Shown: positions 1-10,721 of the stretch, piece after piece
Position numbering within the stretch: the stretch's first letter is position 1
How the letters are laid out: the number at the start of each line of letters is the position of its first letter
Source: Acanthamoeba sp. SK_2022b
Lineage: Eukaryota; Discosea; Longamoebia; Acanthamoebidae
DNA: 47,921 bases
NCBI GenBank assembly: GCA_027943245.1
Contig: JANDJZ010000278.1
Location: 1-47,921 of the forward strand
Direction: 5' to 3'
Program-made: the position numbers and the translations under genes
Notes under the pieces: model-generated
What the model saw: the letters and a program-made list of their open reading frames with translations, nothing else
Told to the model about the DNA's origin: nothing
The model's database searches: none

Positions 1-1746
1 CCCTGCCTCCGGAGTGTCCCCGCCCGCCGCGGCAGCGCTCGAGCTTCGCAGATCGGCGAACGGATCAAAGTCGAACGCGACGTCGGCGGGGGCGGCCGCC
101 ACGCTCGCCTCCGAGGCGCCAGCGGCGGCCACGTTCTCCGCGCTCGCCCTCCGGCCGCCCAGCTCGGCAAAGGGATCGTCCTCCTCGCTCTCGCTGTCCT
201 CCGCGCGACGCGTCGGCGGCGGCAACTCAAAGTCGTCGGCGTCGGCGTCATCGGCATCGAAGGCGGGGATCGCCCGCTGGGCCCGGACCGCGGGGGAGAG
301 AGACTGCGCCGCCGCCGCCGCCGATGTCGACGGGAAGGCAAACCCTCGGAAGCCGTCGTCGTCGTCGTCCTCGCCCTCCGCCTGCAGCCGCCTGGGCTCG
401 ATCGCCTGGGCCGCGGCGTTGGCGGCAAAGGCCTCGAAATCCGTGGCGCCGCCGCCGCTGTCCAGCTCGTCCTCGCCGTCGTCGTCGTTGTGCTCCCGCT
501 CCTCCTCCTCCTCCTCCTCCTCCTCCTCCTCACCTTCCCGCGACTGGTTCTTGTCTCCGCCGCTGCCGTCGATGGTGGCCGACGCCACGCTCGCGCCGCC
601 GGCGACGAAGGGCTCGTCAAAGAACGGGTCCGCGCTCTCCTCTAGATCAGCGATCGCCTCGTGCGGCTGGTGGTGGTGGGCCTGCTCGGGCGCCGGCGTG
701 TCCTCCTCCTTCTCGTCCTTCTCGCCGTCGTTGCGGGCCGGCGTGGCAAAGGCCTCCTCGAACGGGTCCACCTCGGCTTCGCGGTCCTGCTCCTTGTCCT
801 GCACCACCTCGGCCGAGGCCGGTGGCTGGAACTGGTCGCCCTCGTCGCCGACCACGCCGCTGGCCTGCCCCTCCATCACCTCCCCCGCCGCCGTCTCCTC
901 CTCTGCTTGCTCTGGCTTGGTCTCCTTCTCCTTCTCCTCTTCCTTCTCGTCGTCGGCGGCGTTGGCGTCGACGTCGACGGCCACCGCCTGCGGCTCGGTG
1001 GAGGTGGCGGAGGCGCTGCCAAAGTGCGTCCAGTCGTCGTCGCCCGCCTTCGCGTCTGCCTCGCGGGCGGGCGCTGGCTGCCCCACCTGTCGACCAACAA
1101 ACACGCGTGGAGGCCGCGGCCTTTCAGAACCGATGCACGTCGCGCGCTAGGCAGACCGGGGGGGGAGGGGGAGAGAGAGAGAGACGGATACCAGCTCGTC
1201 AAAGGGGAGCAGGCTGGGACTGCTGTTGCTTGCGGCACCCGTGGACAAGGGGGGCGTGGACGGGCTGTTGGGAACGAACCCGCTGAGCCCCAGCAGCTCG
1301 GCGAACGGATCGAAACCGCCTCCGCCGCTGCCGGGGGTGGGGTTGGTGGCTCCATCTGTCGATGTCGATGATGATGATGGAGGAGTGGCCGTCCCCTCCT
1401 TTGAAGATGGCGAGAGGAACTCGTCTAAACCGTCGGCCCACCCCTTCACTCCATTCCTGCTTCCATTTTCGATCGAATTTGCGCCCCCCTCGGTCGATAG
1501 TGGCGGGTGTGGCTCCACTGCTGTTGATGTAGTGTCTTTCGTGAACGTACCCCAGTCCCACTCTTCGTTGTTGTTGCTGCTGGCTTGGCTGCTGTCCTCT
1601 GTTTGCCATTCATTACCGCCATTTTGTTCAACACAGCACAAATTGATTATTATTGATGGCACGATAAAATCCCCTCGCCTCCCGCTGTCGTTCGAACGAT
1701 CCTTCCAAAAGTCGTGGGGGAGGAAGTCGTTCGTACCTTCCATCAT
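1..1746 (-). CDS. DPF-motif acidic protein, endocytic adaptor-like (3' end off the window)
   Basis: The reading frame runs on the minus strand from a double ATG near 1746 and leaves the window at base 1. One intron fits well: the donor follows codon CTG at 1192 and the acceptor precedes GTG at 1086, phase 0. The protein is acidic and disordered. It carries at least five DPF tripeptides (FDPFAELLG, VDPFEEAF, ADPFFDEPF, DDPFAELG, FDPFADL), plus tryptophan motifs such as EEWDWGTF and DDWTHFG. Known biology: DPF/W and WxxF-type motifs bind the appendage domains of AP-2 and related clathrin adaptors, as in epsin and Eps15. No ENTH, EH or other folded domain is visible, so the exact family is open. 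The start is uncertain because the frame stays open into AT-rich DNA up to about 2055. The serine-rich plus-strand ORF over 14-1150 is the antisense shadow of this gene. Confidence 0.6.
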
Positions 1747-1936
1747 CTTGGGCGTGATGTGAGGGACAGCAGTGACACACTTTCTTGGTGTCTTCGCTCT
1801 CTTGCCACTTTTCGCGCTGGAGTGAGGAAAATGTATTTCTTTTATTTCCTTTGTCTTTTTTAATTTTTTGCGCATTTGTTCATTTTTTTTATTTTTTCCG
1901 AAGTACTGGGTGACCCCGCGCATTTGTTTTACAAAG

Positions 1937-2036
1937 ATGGCTGCTGTGGTGAAGGACACTGTGGGGCGGTTCAGCAAAAATACAATGAAGGAAGTGCGGA
2001 ACACGCAGAGAAAAACAACAGGGTAGCGTGGGCTTC
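1937..2036 (+). CDS. possible orphan first exon next to the transposon
   Basis: A purine-rich AAAG precedes an ATG at 1937, followed by 32 open codons beginning MAAVVKDTVGRFSKNTMKEV and ending in TAG at 2034. A GT donor-like site (GG|GTAGCG) lies at 2033, so this may be a first coding exon rather than a whole gene. It sits head-to-head with the DPF-motif gene, as most neighbours in this window do. No following exon was found: the next DNA is the transposase region. One reading is that an insertion split a gene here. Another is that the ORF is chance. I do not recognise the peptide. Confidence 0.22.
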
Positions 2037-2131
2037 TAAAAGGACGCCACAACAAGCAATTATTCTGTGGGGCTTATTGATTTAATAAGTGTGCTAGCTG
2101 TTGGCTGGCCGTTGCACCATCATCACTGGCT

Positions 2132-3684
2132 ATGTGCGCAATTCGGTACGTTTGGTTGTGTTTGGCGCCAGTTTTGTGCTCTCCACCCCGTTTTTTGTGC
2201 TCACCCCTGTGCCTTCTGTTCTCTGTGCTGTCTTCTCAAAAACCACCCGATCCTGCTGATCTTGAGAGCGACCGCCAGATGGCAGCAGCAGCACGGCAGC
2301 AGGCACAGCTGGCCACGCTCCTGGCCATCAACGAACAAACCGCACAACGGCACGAGGTGATGGCAGCGACCAACGTTGCAGAGCCTAACGACGATGCCGA
2401 ACCACTGCGCGACTTCAATGGAGGCCCGCTCTGGTGCCATCTCGATTCCAGCAATAATTGGGTCACATTAACGAATTTCCCAAAGCATCACATCCTCTTC
2501 ATCTTCGATCAGCTTCAACCCTTCCTCCCCTCTCGGCGCGGCCACAAGCCAGCCATTCCGAACCTCGATTCCCTCGCGATCTACCTAATTTGGCTGAAAA
2601 TGGGACTAGGCCTGAAGAATCTGGCTGCTCTACTGTGCATCAAGAAGCACAAGCTTGAGTGTGCAATTGAGCGAATTTGGAAGCCGCTCTTCGCCTGCCT
2701 CCACCAGAAATGGTGGGCGACAAGAATGCGACCAACGCCAAACAGCAGCCCCATCTACCCCTACATCGCCCTCCTTGTCGATTCGACAACCATCGAAACC
2801 TGTCACCCAGGCGGCCCGTTCGAAGAGGTCAAGGACTTCTACAATGTCAAGAATGGTGTCTATGGAGTCAAGAAGGAAGTCGCAGTCCTTGCGAACCCTC
2901 CGCACTACGCCATGTTCTCCATGCGCTATCATTTGGGGGCAGAACACGATTTCTCCATTCACAAGAAGGAACACGCCGCGTACATCACATATCTTGCAAA
3001 GACGGCATTTGATCGCGGTCTCCTCCCCCTCGATCAAGAGCCAAACTATGCCATTCTTGGCGATTCAGCTTACATCAGCGACCACAGCGAAACTCCTGGC
3101 CTCCGGCGCATCGCGATTCCATGCCATTCTACTGTTCGTCCAGCAGACCAGGCTGCTGTTCAAGAGCTCAAGCGTCTGCGCGTTTTGGTCGAGTCCTTCT
3201 TTGGCAGGTAGGTGGTCTGCATTTCACTCCATTTCATTAATTAATTTTCTAATCAAATATGAGCAGACAACAGAATCTGTGGGGCATTGTATGGGGTATC
3301 TACAAATGGAGCCGCTCCCATCTCAACCTCGACTTCGACACCTCTGTTCTGCTCACAAATGAGCACATCTCCATCTCCGCCCTCCTTGCCAGTGATCAGA
3401 GCTTTCATCTTTTGTACCTCAATCAACGAATGGCGGAATCGTTGCAGCATCGCCAAGCCTGGGCCGATAAGGAGCGTGCACGCCGAGCTTGTCGCCAAGC
3501 TCGTGAGCTGGAGGAGCAGGCGGTTGGGGCATTGCTAACCTCAGAGCGCCCAACCATGCGCCGCCGATTGGAGGAATCACTGCTGTCCACGCCAACGCAC
3601 ATGCCCGCGCCCATGACCATGCACCTGCCCACAAGTGAAGACAACGATGAAGTCCTCCTTTCAGGCTCAATTGTTGATAATTAA
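2132..3684 (+). CDS. DDE transposase, PIF/Harbinger (DDE_Tnp_4)-like
   Basis: Two exons, 2132-3207 and 3267-3684, join in frame across a 59-nt GT..AG intron (phase 2). The product has the three acidic positions of a DDE nuclease: Asp in LLVDSTTIE, Asp in YAILGDSAYI and Glu in VLVESFFGR. The last is followed by LWGIVWGIYKW and a TNEHISIS-type motif, as in Harbinger/IS5-like transposases, where a region after the catalytic Glu carries conserved Trp, His and Asn. The extreme N-terminus is Cys/Pro/Phe rich and may be untranslated; the ATG at 2280 (MAAAARQQAQLATLLA) is an equally good start. The C-terminus is a basic, Arg-rich helix. No stop or frameshift interrupts the ORF, so the copy may be young. 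I could not identify terminal inverted repeats, a target duplication or the Myb-like partner ORF usual in this superfamily. Confidence 0.85.
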
Positions 3685-3984
3685 ATTCATGTTTTCATCA
3701 CATACATGGCTAAAGATTGTGCGATTTGGGGTGCGTACTTGTTGTACTGGTTGTTTTCAGTTTTCTTGCCCATTTTGTGATCTCGCCCCCGAAATAGCGA
3801 TCTCTCACCAGTTGCTCTATTGCGCGGTGTGTCCTCACGTTCACACACACGCTCAACAAAAAGTCCAGGACAGTAATTCGAACGTGGCGCTGTGTTTGTT
3901 GTTGGCCAGCCTGGCTGCTCACAAAACTCCCCGCATTCCACACAACCTTCAATAAAAATATTAATGTACTTGCTTGTACTTGAA
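3685..3984. other. gap between transposase and LINE remnant
   Basis: About 300 nt without a supported gene. It holds a possible AATAAA polyadenylation signal near 3953 and mildly AT-rich DNA. It may include the 3' end of the DDE element and the 5' edge of the retroelement fragment, but no clear repeat boundaries were seen. Confidence 0.4.
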
Positions 3985-4097
3985 GGCTCTTCACAAGCAC
4001 ACCAGACCAACAAGGACCCAAACCCTGGACAGAACACATCCAACAGATCAGCACCAAACATAACATCCTTCTCAGCCAAACAATCACCATAGAAGAG

Positions 4098-5626
4098 GTG
4101 AAAAACACAATAAAAGAAATGAAAAACATGACGCCTGGAACAGATGGGATACCTGCAGCAGCCCTCAAAGCCCTACCTGATTTGCACATAGAAATACTAG
4201 TCCACATATTCAACAGGTGCCTCAGGGGAGAACATATACCTGACAGCTGGAAGGAGGCAGCCATCACCCTCATCTATAAAGAAGGAGACAAGGCACACCC
4301 TGGAAACTATAGACCCACAAGTCCAGTACAAACTCTACACAAGCATCCTCACAAACAGACTGTACAAAGCCTTCAACAAAACAGTACTCAGCAAGAACGG
4401 TTTCAGGCCACTCCAGCCAAAACTGTACTAGAGCACTCACAGACGCCATAGAGGACAGCCACCAACACAAAAAAGAGACACACCTAGCTTGCATAGACCT
4501 CAGTAAAGCCTATGACAGCGTTCCACATAATGCCCTACTCAAAGTACTAGCACTGCACGGAGTCAATGACAGCTTCATCAAAGCAATCAAAAAATATATA
4601 CCTCAACAGCACTGTACAACTGAAGATCAACAACACGCTCACAAAAAAAATACCATACTCTAAAAGGGTCCGCCAAGGAGACGGCCTCTCACCCCTACTG
4701 TCTTCCTCAACCCATTGCTAAAGTGGATAGAAGAAGATAGAAGAGCAGGATACACCTGTGCCTGCCAATTCAGATTGGCCCTACTGGCACCCTGTGATGA
4801 TATAGTGCTCCTAGGGCGTAACAAGGCAGACATAGACAGCACCTTTGAGAAACTCACACTATACTATGACCACCACAACCTCCAGATTAACACCAGCAAG
4901 TCAGGCTACACCACAAACGCCCCAGACCAGTCACACAACCTTAAATACCCTGACAGCCATCTTAGCAAAATTGGACCAGATGAACACTACAAGTACCTAG
5001 GAATATGGATCAGCGTGACACTCAACTGGGAAAGACAGATAACTGAGACTAAGAATAAAGTAACAGCCTGCCTTGCTATGCCGAAGGGCAAACACCTACC
5101 AGCTGACCTCATGGCCTCAGTACTCAATGCCACAGCCATAGCAGTGGTAGCATATAGCCTACATGCAGTGCCCTACAGCAAAGAAACACTACTGCACATC
5201 AACAGACAGATGGCCAATGCCTTGAAACAAAAATTGGGACTGGCCAGGTGCTATGACAGCGAACCCATGTTCCTCAAAACAAATGAAGGGGGACTAGGAC
5301 TGCTCAACCTTCACAGCAATGCCCAATTCATCAACATCAGCAGCACCACAAACATGCTCAACACGAACACAGTTACAACAGACACTATCCTAGCCAGCAT
5401 GACCAGCCTCCCTAGCAACGCCCTGGGGAGGTGGCCGACAGCCCTGCAGACAGCAAGGATCGTACCAATCATCAACATGGTGGACCCTAACATCATCCAT
5501 GTAGGCTGCAACAGCAATAACCTGACCATACAGAAACTATACAAGCTGGGGATAACAAGATGGAAGCTCCTACCTCAACAACCTGACCTCCTAAAAAAAT
5601 ACTGTGAGATGGTCCACCTGCCATAA
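4098..5626 (+). pseudogene. reverse transcriptase of the LINE remnant, frameshifted
   Basis: Successive RT motifs can be read but in different frames: MTPGTDGIPAAALKAL and IPDSWKEAAITLIYKEGD, then NYRP, then motif A as ACIDLSKAYDSVPHNALL, motif C as APCDDIVLLG with the Asp pair kept, and the thumb-proximal HYKYLGIWIS. Frame changes occur near 4320-4460 and 4600-4710. From about 4715 to 5626 a single frame of 303 codons is open through the thumb and connection region. In non-LTR elements this enzyme copies element RNA at a nicked target site. With the frame breaks this copy cannot make a full enzyme. Confidence 0.82.
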
Positions 5627-5759
5627 AGCCAATGCTGAGGACATTGAGGAGCTGGTCAACAAACTCAAACTCATAGACAAACACAACATCAAGGAGCGCA
5701 CAAACCTACCACCCCCACCACCCACCAACAAGCTGGTACTGGCAGAAACAGAAGGCCTA

Positions 5760-6400
5760 CACCACATCAACTACGCCACCAACACCATGAGAATGTGGAC
5801 AGATGGAGGATACAAAGATGGCATCTCCACAGCTGCAGTGTATGCAGGCAACCACACCCACCTCCAAAGAAGAGTACTCATAAAGCATGGCCAGTCGTCC
5901 TTCATGGTGCAGACTACAGTGACATAGTGGCGGGCAACATAGAAGCAGACTGCCTAGCCACAGAAGCCAGGACCCAACCAACCTCTGTCTACCACTACAA
6001 CAGACTACACCAGATCTGTAACACAAGGAGGTAAAGGAGACAGGGGACTCAACCTATGGGCACTCAAAGCTAGATTCAAATCGCAAGCCCCAAATGCTGA
6101 ACGCATGCACCTGTACTGGGATAGGACTGGCAACAGCAACGTATGGGTAGCCAGAGCCGAGCCAGACGGACCGCAGGCTGAAACCTGGCGCCTCAACAAG
6201 AGAGTCTACAGCACACAGGAATGTCACCTGTGCACCAAGGCCGCACCATGCGGGGAAGACACAGCTATACTGATCCAGGAGTCTCCCAGACCAGGACACA
6301 AGGACATGCACCACCATGTCTATACGGAATGCCAGGCAACACAACACCTACGATATGCCCGCAATCGTCGAACGCATCCTCGCAACATCCGAGAACAAGC
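5760..6400 (+). pseudogene. RNase H and zinc-knuckle tail of the LINE remnant
   Basis: RMWTDGGYKDGISTAAVYAG near 5790-5850 matches the start of an RNase H fold (first catalytic Asp in the DG/S motif). VAGNIEADCLATEAR near 5930-5975 matches its end (GNxxAD.LA). The middle of the domain, with its Glu and second Asp, is missing, so there has been an internal deletion as well as a frame change. Further on, ECHLCTKA and MHHHVYTECQA near 6220-6340 resemble the CxxC...H...C knuckle at the C-terminus of many non-LTR ORF2 proteins. Confidence 0.7.
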
Positions 6401-6447
6401 AAATCCGACCCAACGACATCACCCTATGGTTTGGAGAGGGGACGGAC

Positions 6448-7404
6448 TCAAGACCTCTCCTTCTCGACCTTGGCCTTCATCAACAGCGCGCGTAACCGTA
6501 GCTCCCGCTCCAGCTTGTCCTTGGCCGCAACATCGTCGCCAGCTTCGTCCTCAGCTTCGCCTCCAGGGCCGTCCTCACGCCGGCTCGGCGCCACTCCCTT
6601 TGCCATCGGCTCCACCACCGCTCGCCCTCGCTCCGATTGGTCTCTCGCAGGGCAGGCGTCGCCGCTCTCCCGCCCCGAGGAAGGGGTCTGCCGGCGCTGA
6701 TCGCTCCGGCTTGTCGCGCAAGGTCGGTTCGCGCTCCCGGCGAGCGAGGAGAGAGGATCGCTCGTCGTGGCGGCCCGTGTCTCTGCGCTCTTGAGCGCTT
6801 CCATGAGCGCGGAGAGCGCGGCCTTGCGCAGCTCCATCTCCATCATCTCCCGCTCGATCTTCTTCAGCCGATCCTGCTGCCCCTTCGCTTCCGTCTCCTC
6901 GCCTCCCCCCGCCGTCTCCTCGTCGCGCCTCTTCCTCTTCGCCGGGCTCCGGTCCCACTCGTCATCGCGACCCGTCTCCTCTCGTCCCTTCTCGTTCTCT
7001 CTTCTTCGCTTTCGCTCTTCGCTTCGCTCTTTGCCTTGGCCGTCCCGCCCTCTCTTCTCCTTTCTCGTTTGCTCTTCTTCTTCGCTTTCGTTCTCACTCT
7101 CGGTGTCGTGTCTTCTCCTCTTGATCTTCTTGTCTTTCTTGTCTTTCTTCTTCTTCTTGTCCTTCTTGTCTTTCTTGTCCTTCTTCTTCTTCTTGTGCTT
7201 CTCCTGCTTCTTCTTGGCGCGCTTGGCCTTCTTTCGTTGCCGCTCGCGTTGGCGTTCGCAGAACTGCTTGTACTGTTCCATCTTCTCCTGCAGCTGCGGG
7301 TGCTTGTCGAGGTCGATCCGGGCCGTCCCTATCTTCTCCCGCAGCGCCGCCAGGAAGCTCTCCTCCTGCAGCTTCGAGTAGTAGGCATTGATCGTGCTCG
7401 ACAT
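6448..7404 (-). CDS. Lys-rich, coiled-coil, nuclear-type protein
   Basis: A single uninterrupted ORF of 318 codons. I chose the ATG at 7404 (MSSTINAYYSKLQEESFLAA) over an upstream one at 7485 because protein-like sequence begins there. Residues 1-60 are helical. Then follows a long run of Lys, Glu and Arg with repeated KKDKKDKK blocks, an acidic-basic middle, a predicted coiled coil (KIEREMMEMELRKAALSALM) and a C-terminal helix with LERELRLRALLMKAK. Such Lys-rich blocks and short ELR-ALL helices are common in splicing and nucleolar proteins, but no named family is certain. It shares a divergent promoter of about 90 nt with the small basic gene at 7494. Its stop lies at the edge of the LINE fragment. 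The antisense ORFs rich in Leu and Phe over 6637-7455 are shadows. Confidence 0.65.
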   Translation of the reverse strand: MSSTINAYYSKLQEESFLAALREKIGTARIDLDKHPQLQEKMEQYKQFCERQRERQRKKAKRAKKKQEKHKKKKKDKKDKKDKKKKKDKKDKKIKRRRHDTESENESEEEEQTRKEKRGRDGQGKERSEERKRRRENEKGREETGRDDEWDRSPAKRKRRDEETAGGGEETEAKGQQDRLKKIEREMMEMELRKAALSALMEALKSAETRAATTSDPLSSLAGSANRPCATSRSDQRRQTPSSGRESGDACPARDQSERGRAVVEPMAKGVAPSRREDGPGGEAEDEAGDDVAAKDKLERELRLRALLMKAKVEKERS

Positions 7405-7493
7405 GGTCTCACCCCGACGCGAGGTGTGCTGACGGTGCTGTGTGATGGTGTGTGAGGTTGGCCTGAGGGTAAAGATGGTCAGCATATCACACG

Positions 7494-7763
7494 ATGGCGG
7501 TGAAGCGTGGCAGTACGGTTACGACGGCGCGGGTGGTGCAGCGCGTTGTGAGACGGAGAGAGTTAGCCAAGCGAAGGAGCAAGGCCAAACCAACGGAGTG
7601 CCCCCCCAAACAGTGCAAGCAGTTGCAGGAACAGAGGCATGTGAAAAAAAGGTTTCGTACCAACTGGAGCGCCAAGGAGCAGCTACTACGTCTACCAGTC
7701 GAAGTGGCTCTCGCTGCGTCGATCGTTTGCAAGGTAGCCAAGAAAAAAAAGAAAAACCTGTAA
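7494..7763 (+). CDS. small basic protein, 89 residues, unknown
   Basis: One exon, starting MAVKRGSTVTTARVVQRVVR and ending in a lysine cluster (KVAKKKKKNL). The stop codon overlaps AATAAA (TAATAAAAG), which suits a compact 3' end. The protein is strongly basic, with a Cys pair (ECPPKQCKQ) in the middle. Size and charge would suit a nucleolar or ribosome-associated protein, but I recognise no family. It is arranged head-to-head with the Lys-rich gene at 6448-7404. Confidence 0.45.
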   Translation: MAVKRGSTVTTARVVQRVVRRRELAKRRSKAKPTECPPKQCKQLQEQRHVKKRFRTNWSAKEQLLRLPVEVALAASIVCKVAKKKKKNL

Positions 7764-7928
7764 TAAAAGAAGAGAAAACAACAGGTTCAGATAGTTTTTG
7801 GTCCACCATCTCATTGACAACGTCTGCCGTGACTTGCCATCCATGAGGTACGCACGGACTCATGAAAAAAAAACGTTCAGCTGCTTCTAATTAATTTTAA
7901 TCCATTTGTTTCTTAGCTTTTCGATTCG

Positions 7929-10191
7929 ATGATGTCCAATGATGCAAGGCAAACACCAGAGACCACCATGACGAGCAACCCCGAGGTTGGCACCGCCGCG
8001 CCATGGCGGCTGCGCGACGTGATCGAGGCCGCGCTACACAAGAGCCGCCTGCTGCAGCTGGCCACGACCACTTGCACGGCGCCTAGCAAGGCCGAGCGCG
8101 TCAACGCGTGGGTGGCCTTTGTGCGCGCGTCGCTTGCGTCGTGGCGCGAGCAGCTGCAGCGCCGCGATCGTCAGGTCGAGCGACGCCAGGCGGCCGAGCA
8201 GCAGCGCGAGGACGCGCTGAAGGAGCAACGACGCCGCGCGCTGGAGGACAAGAAGGAGGGCATGATGGAGCGCATTCGGCTCATGAAGGAGCGCGCTCTC
8301 GCCGACGCCGCGCGCAGCCAGGACAACGTGAGGCTGACCGCCCAATGCCGGCGGGCGCCGACATCGGTAGCGGGCTCGGGCTCGATCTCGTCGCCGCTGT
8401 CGCCGCCGCTCGAACAGGAAACGGCGGCGAGCGGTGCCGGCCTCCGTCTGCCCAGCTTAGCCAAGCTGGCCAGCGCGCGCGACGGCGGCGGCGAGCGAAT
8501 CGGCGGAGGGGCCGCCGACGCCCAGCGACAGGGCTCCCCTGCAGCAAAGGAGTTCTCGCTGCTGGAGGCGGTCGAGGAGGCGACCATCAACAAGAGCGCC
8601 GCCAAGGTACAACGCAGGCTGTTGCGAAGGGAGGGAGGGGGGGGGTCTCACTCGTTTCCCGGACCACAATCGACTCACCGCTGATGGGCGATCCGTCTGT
8701 GCGCAGATGGCGAAGCCGGGAAGCCCGCGCCTCTCGCACGCGCGGTCGCTGCTCGAAGTGGTGTCCCCACGCGCGCGGCGGGACGACTCGGCGCCGCCGC
8801 CTCAACCGAACCGGGCTGGCGTCGAGCCTCAAGCCCGCGTCGTGGCTGACGGCATCGTGGGCGACGGGGCGCAGAGCAAGGGGGACGGCTGCAGGGAGTC
8901 GCCGGAGAAGGAGAAGGAAAGCGGCGAAGGTGACACCAAGGCCGAAAGAACGAAAGCGAAGGCAGATGCGACGGTGGCTACGGAAAGAACGAACACGTCG
9001 AATGGCAAAGAGAGGGAGGGGAAGGCGGAGAAGGAGGAGGAGGCGAAGCCCGCGCAGCCACCGCGGCGCCGAGGACGCAGCTTGACGCAGGGTTCGGTCC
9101 TGCCATCGGGCAGGTGTAGCGATGCCGCGTCGACGCCGCCTCGTTCCCCGTCACTGGTCACCGCCAGCACGGGCAATAGGACCGCGTCGACCTCCTCGCG
9201 ACCTCCCGCGACCACCGCGGGGCCATCATCGCCCGCGCGACCGCGTACGGCGAGCGCCAGGCCGACAACATCGCCGAAGCCGCCGACGGCCACATCGAGC
9301 GCGCCGCGACTGTCGTCCCTCAAGTCCCGGCCCGCCTCCCTACCCACCACCACGCCATCGTCGCCGTCGCCGTCGCCGGCCGCCTTGCGGGCGCGGCCCT
9401 CGGCCTCGTCGCCCTCGTCGTCGACTCGAGCGTCGTCCGCCTCCACTCCGGCTCCGGCTCCGATCGCCGGCGCCGCGGCCACGCAAAGGACGACTGCCCT
9501 CCGCACTGCCCGGCCGCCCGAGGCCGCGAGGAGCCCCGCGTCGTCGGCCGTAGGTAAGCCAAAGGCGTCGTCCATCCGAATCGGCACGCCGGCCAGACCG
9601 AGCGTCGCGGCCTCCAAGCCACGCAGTGCCTCGGCACGCTTGAACTCATCGTCGTCCGCCTCTTCGTCGTCGTCATCACCTTCAACGCCCACGCCGCTCA
9701 AGGCCACCCCCGCCAAGTTCTCCGCGGCATCGCTGGCTCGGCCCGCGCCACCGCGCCTCAGTGCAGCCGCGCCTTCCTCGCCATCGACCACGCAAACGGG
9801 CCAACCCACGGCGGACAAGCCCAAGCCGACGCGGCGTTCGGCCTCTTTCGCTGCTCGATCCAAGAGTCTGCCCGCCGCCGGCAGCCTACGTCGTTCGCCT
9901 TCGTCTGTCAGTACTGGCACTTCGTCTTCATCATCGTCTTCTTCATCGTCTCCATCCTCGGCTTCTTCTTCTTCTTCTTTGCCTTTGTCGGCTTCATCGC
10001 TGTCTTCTTCGACGGCGAAGCCACGCGTGCGTTCGGTGCTGGTCAAATCCTCATCTACAGTCGCGTCGTCAACCATCGCAGCTCGACCCACCAGGCCCGC
10101 AACGTCCGCTCCTCCGCCAACAACGTCGACCTCTACATCACGGCTGCGACGCGCCAACAGCGACGTCTCGACGCCAGAACCCAGAGTATGA
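7929..10191 (+). CDS. Ser/Pro-rich protein with N-terminal coiled coil
   Basis: Two exons, 7929-8606 and 8707-10191, join in phase 0 across a 100-nt intron, giving 720 residues. Residues 1-60 form a folded helical start (RLRDVIEAALHKSRLLQLAT). Residues 75-130 are a strong coiled coil of Arg, Glu and Gln. The rest is low complexity, first charged, then long Ser/Pro/Ala/Thr runs with scattered basic residues. Long basic Ser/Pro tails of this type occur in microtubule-associated and cytoskeletal scaffold proteins, which is only an inference here. No catalytic motif is visible. The antisense frame is also open over 8829-10157 because the codons are GC-rich; I regard it as a shadow. Confidence 0.65.
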
Positions 10192-10721
10192 CGTTTTTTT
10201 TTTTTTTTTTGTAAATATTTTTTCTGATATATTATAAATTTCGTCGTGTTTAAATTAGAATTTGTTTATGTTCTTCCTTTTTGGTTCTTTTTCGTCGCCA
10301 AGGGCAAAAAGGAAAGGCATGCGAGATATGAGCCGAGGAGTGGCGGGGCCATTGGCTGACGTTTTATATACCAATCCAGGTTTCGTTCTGACCGTACGCC
10401 CAAGAGAGGCTCCTTACGAGAGCGCGTCTGGACTTGGGTTTAGTTGACGTCAATCCTCTCTCTCCCTCAGAATCTCTTTCTCGCTCCAGAGAGGTTTTCC
10501 ACTCCGCCCTGGTTTGGTGTAAGCTTTTCGCTGGTAAGTGAGTCGCCCATGGACAACAAGATGAAGATGTGCTGGTGAAGGGTTAGCGGGAGAGAGTGGA
10601 TAGATGGACCAACACACATCGGCCAACTCTCATCTTTTATGTTTCTCACAACTCAACACAGGCTTTGCCAAAAGGAGGGAGAAGAAAGGAGAAGAAGTAG
10701 AGGTAGAGAAACAACTTGAAG
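10192..10721 (+). promoter_or_regulatory. intergenic region with likely promoter of the FG-GAP gene
   Basis: 530 nt between two same-strand genes. It begins with a T-run at about 10195-10211 just after the previous stop, compatible with a 3' end. A TATA-like stretch TTTTATATACC lies near 10361. From about 10460 the DNA is pyrimidine-rich (CTCTCTCTCCCTC). Purine-rich DNA precedes the ATG at 10722. No gene is evident. Confidence 0.35.

Larger units (their letters stand above)
3985..6440 (+). mobile_element. decayed LINE-type retrotransposon fragment
   Basis: Base composition changes here to A/C-rich DNA without the intron-exon style of the neighbours. Translated pieces in several frames give, in order, a reverse transcriptase, an RNase H with a missing middle, and a Cys/His zinc-knuckle-like tail. 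This order is that of non-LTR retrotransposons that carry RNase H. The 5' endonuclease is absent, as expected of a 5'-truncated copy. Several frame changes and stops show it is dead. Its 3' end lies within a few bases of the stop codon of the Lys-rich gene at 6448. No poly-A tail or target-site duplication was recognised. Confidence 0.8.

Noticed and set aside
14..1150. Plus-strand Ser-rich ORF of 378 codons
   Set aside because: It is the antisense shadow of the acidic DPF-motif frame; Ser codons here are the reverse of Glu/Asp/Ala codons.
1147..2055. Extension of the DPF-motif protein to an ATG near 2055
   Set aside because: The upstream part is AT-rich, has no protein-like composition and overlaps the candidate exon at 1937; a start at 1746 is more likely, though not proven.
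6637..7455. Plus-strand Leu/Phe-rich ORFs that look like membrane proteins
   Set aside because: Antisense to AAG/GAG-rich Lys/Glu codons of the 6448-7404 gene, which always give CTT/CTC in reverse.
8829..10157. Minus-strand ORF of 442 codons, Asp/Glu/Gly rich
   Set aside because: Reverse reading of Ser/Pro/Thr codons of the 7929-10191 gene; it has no flanking signals.
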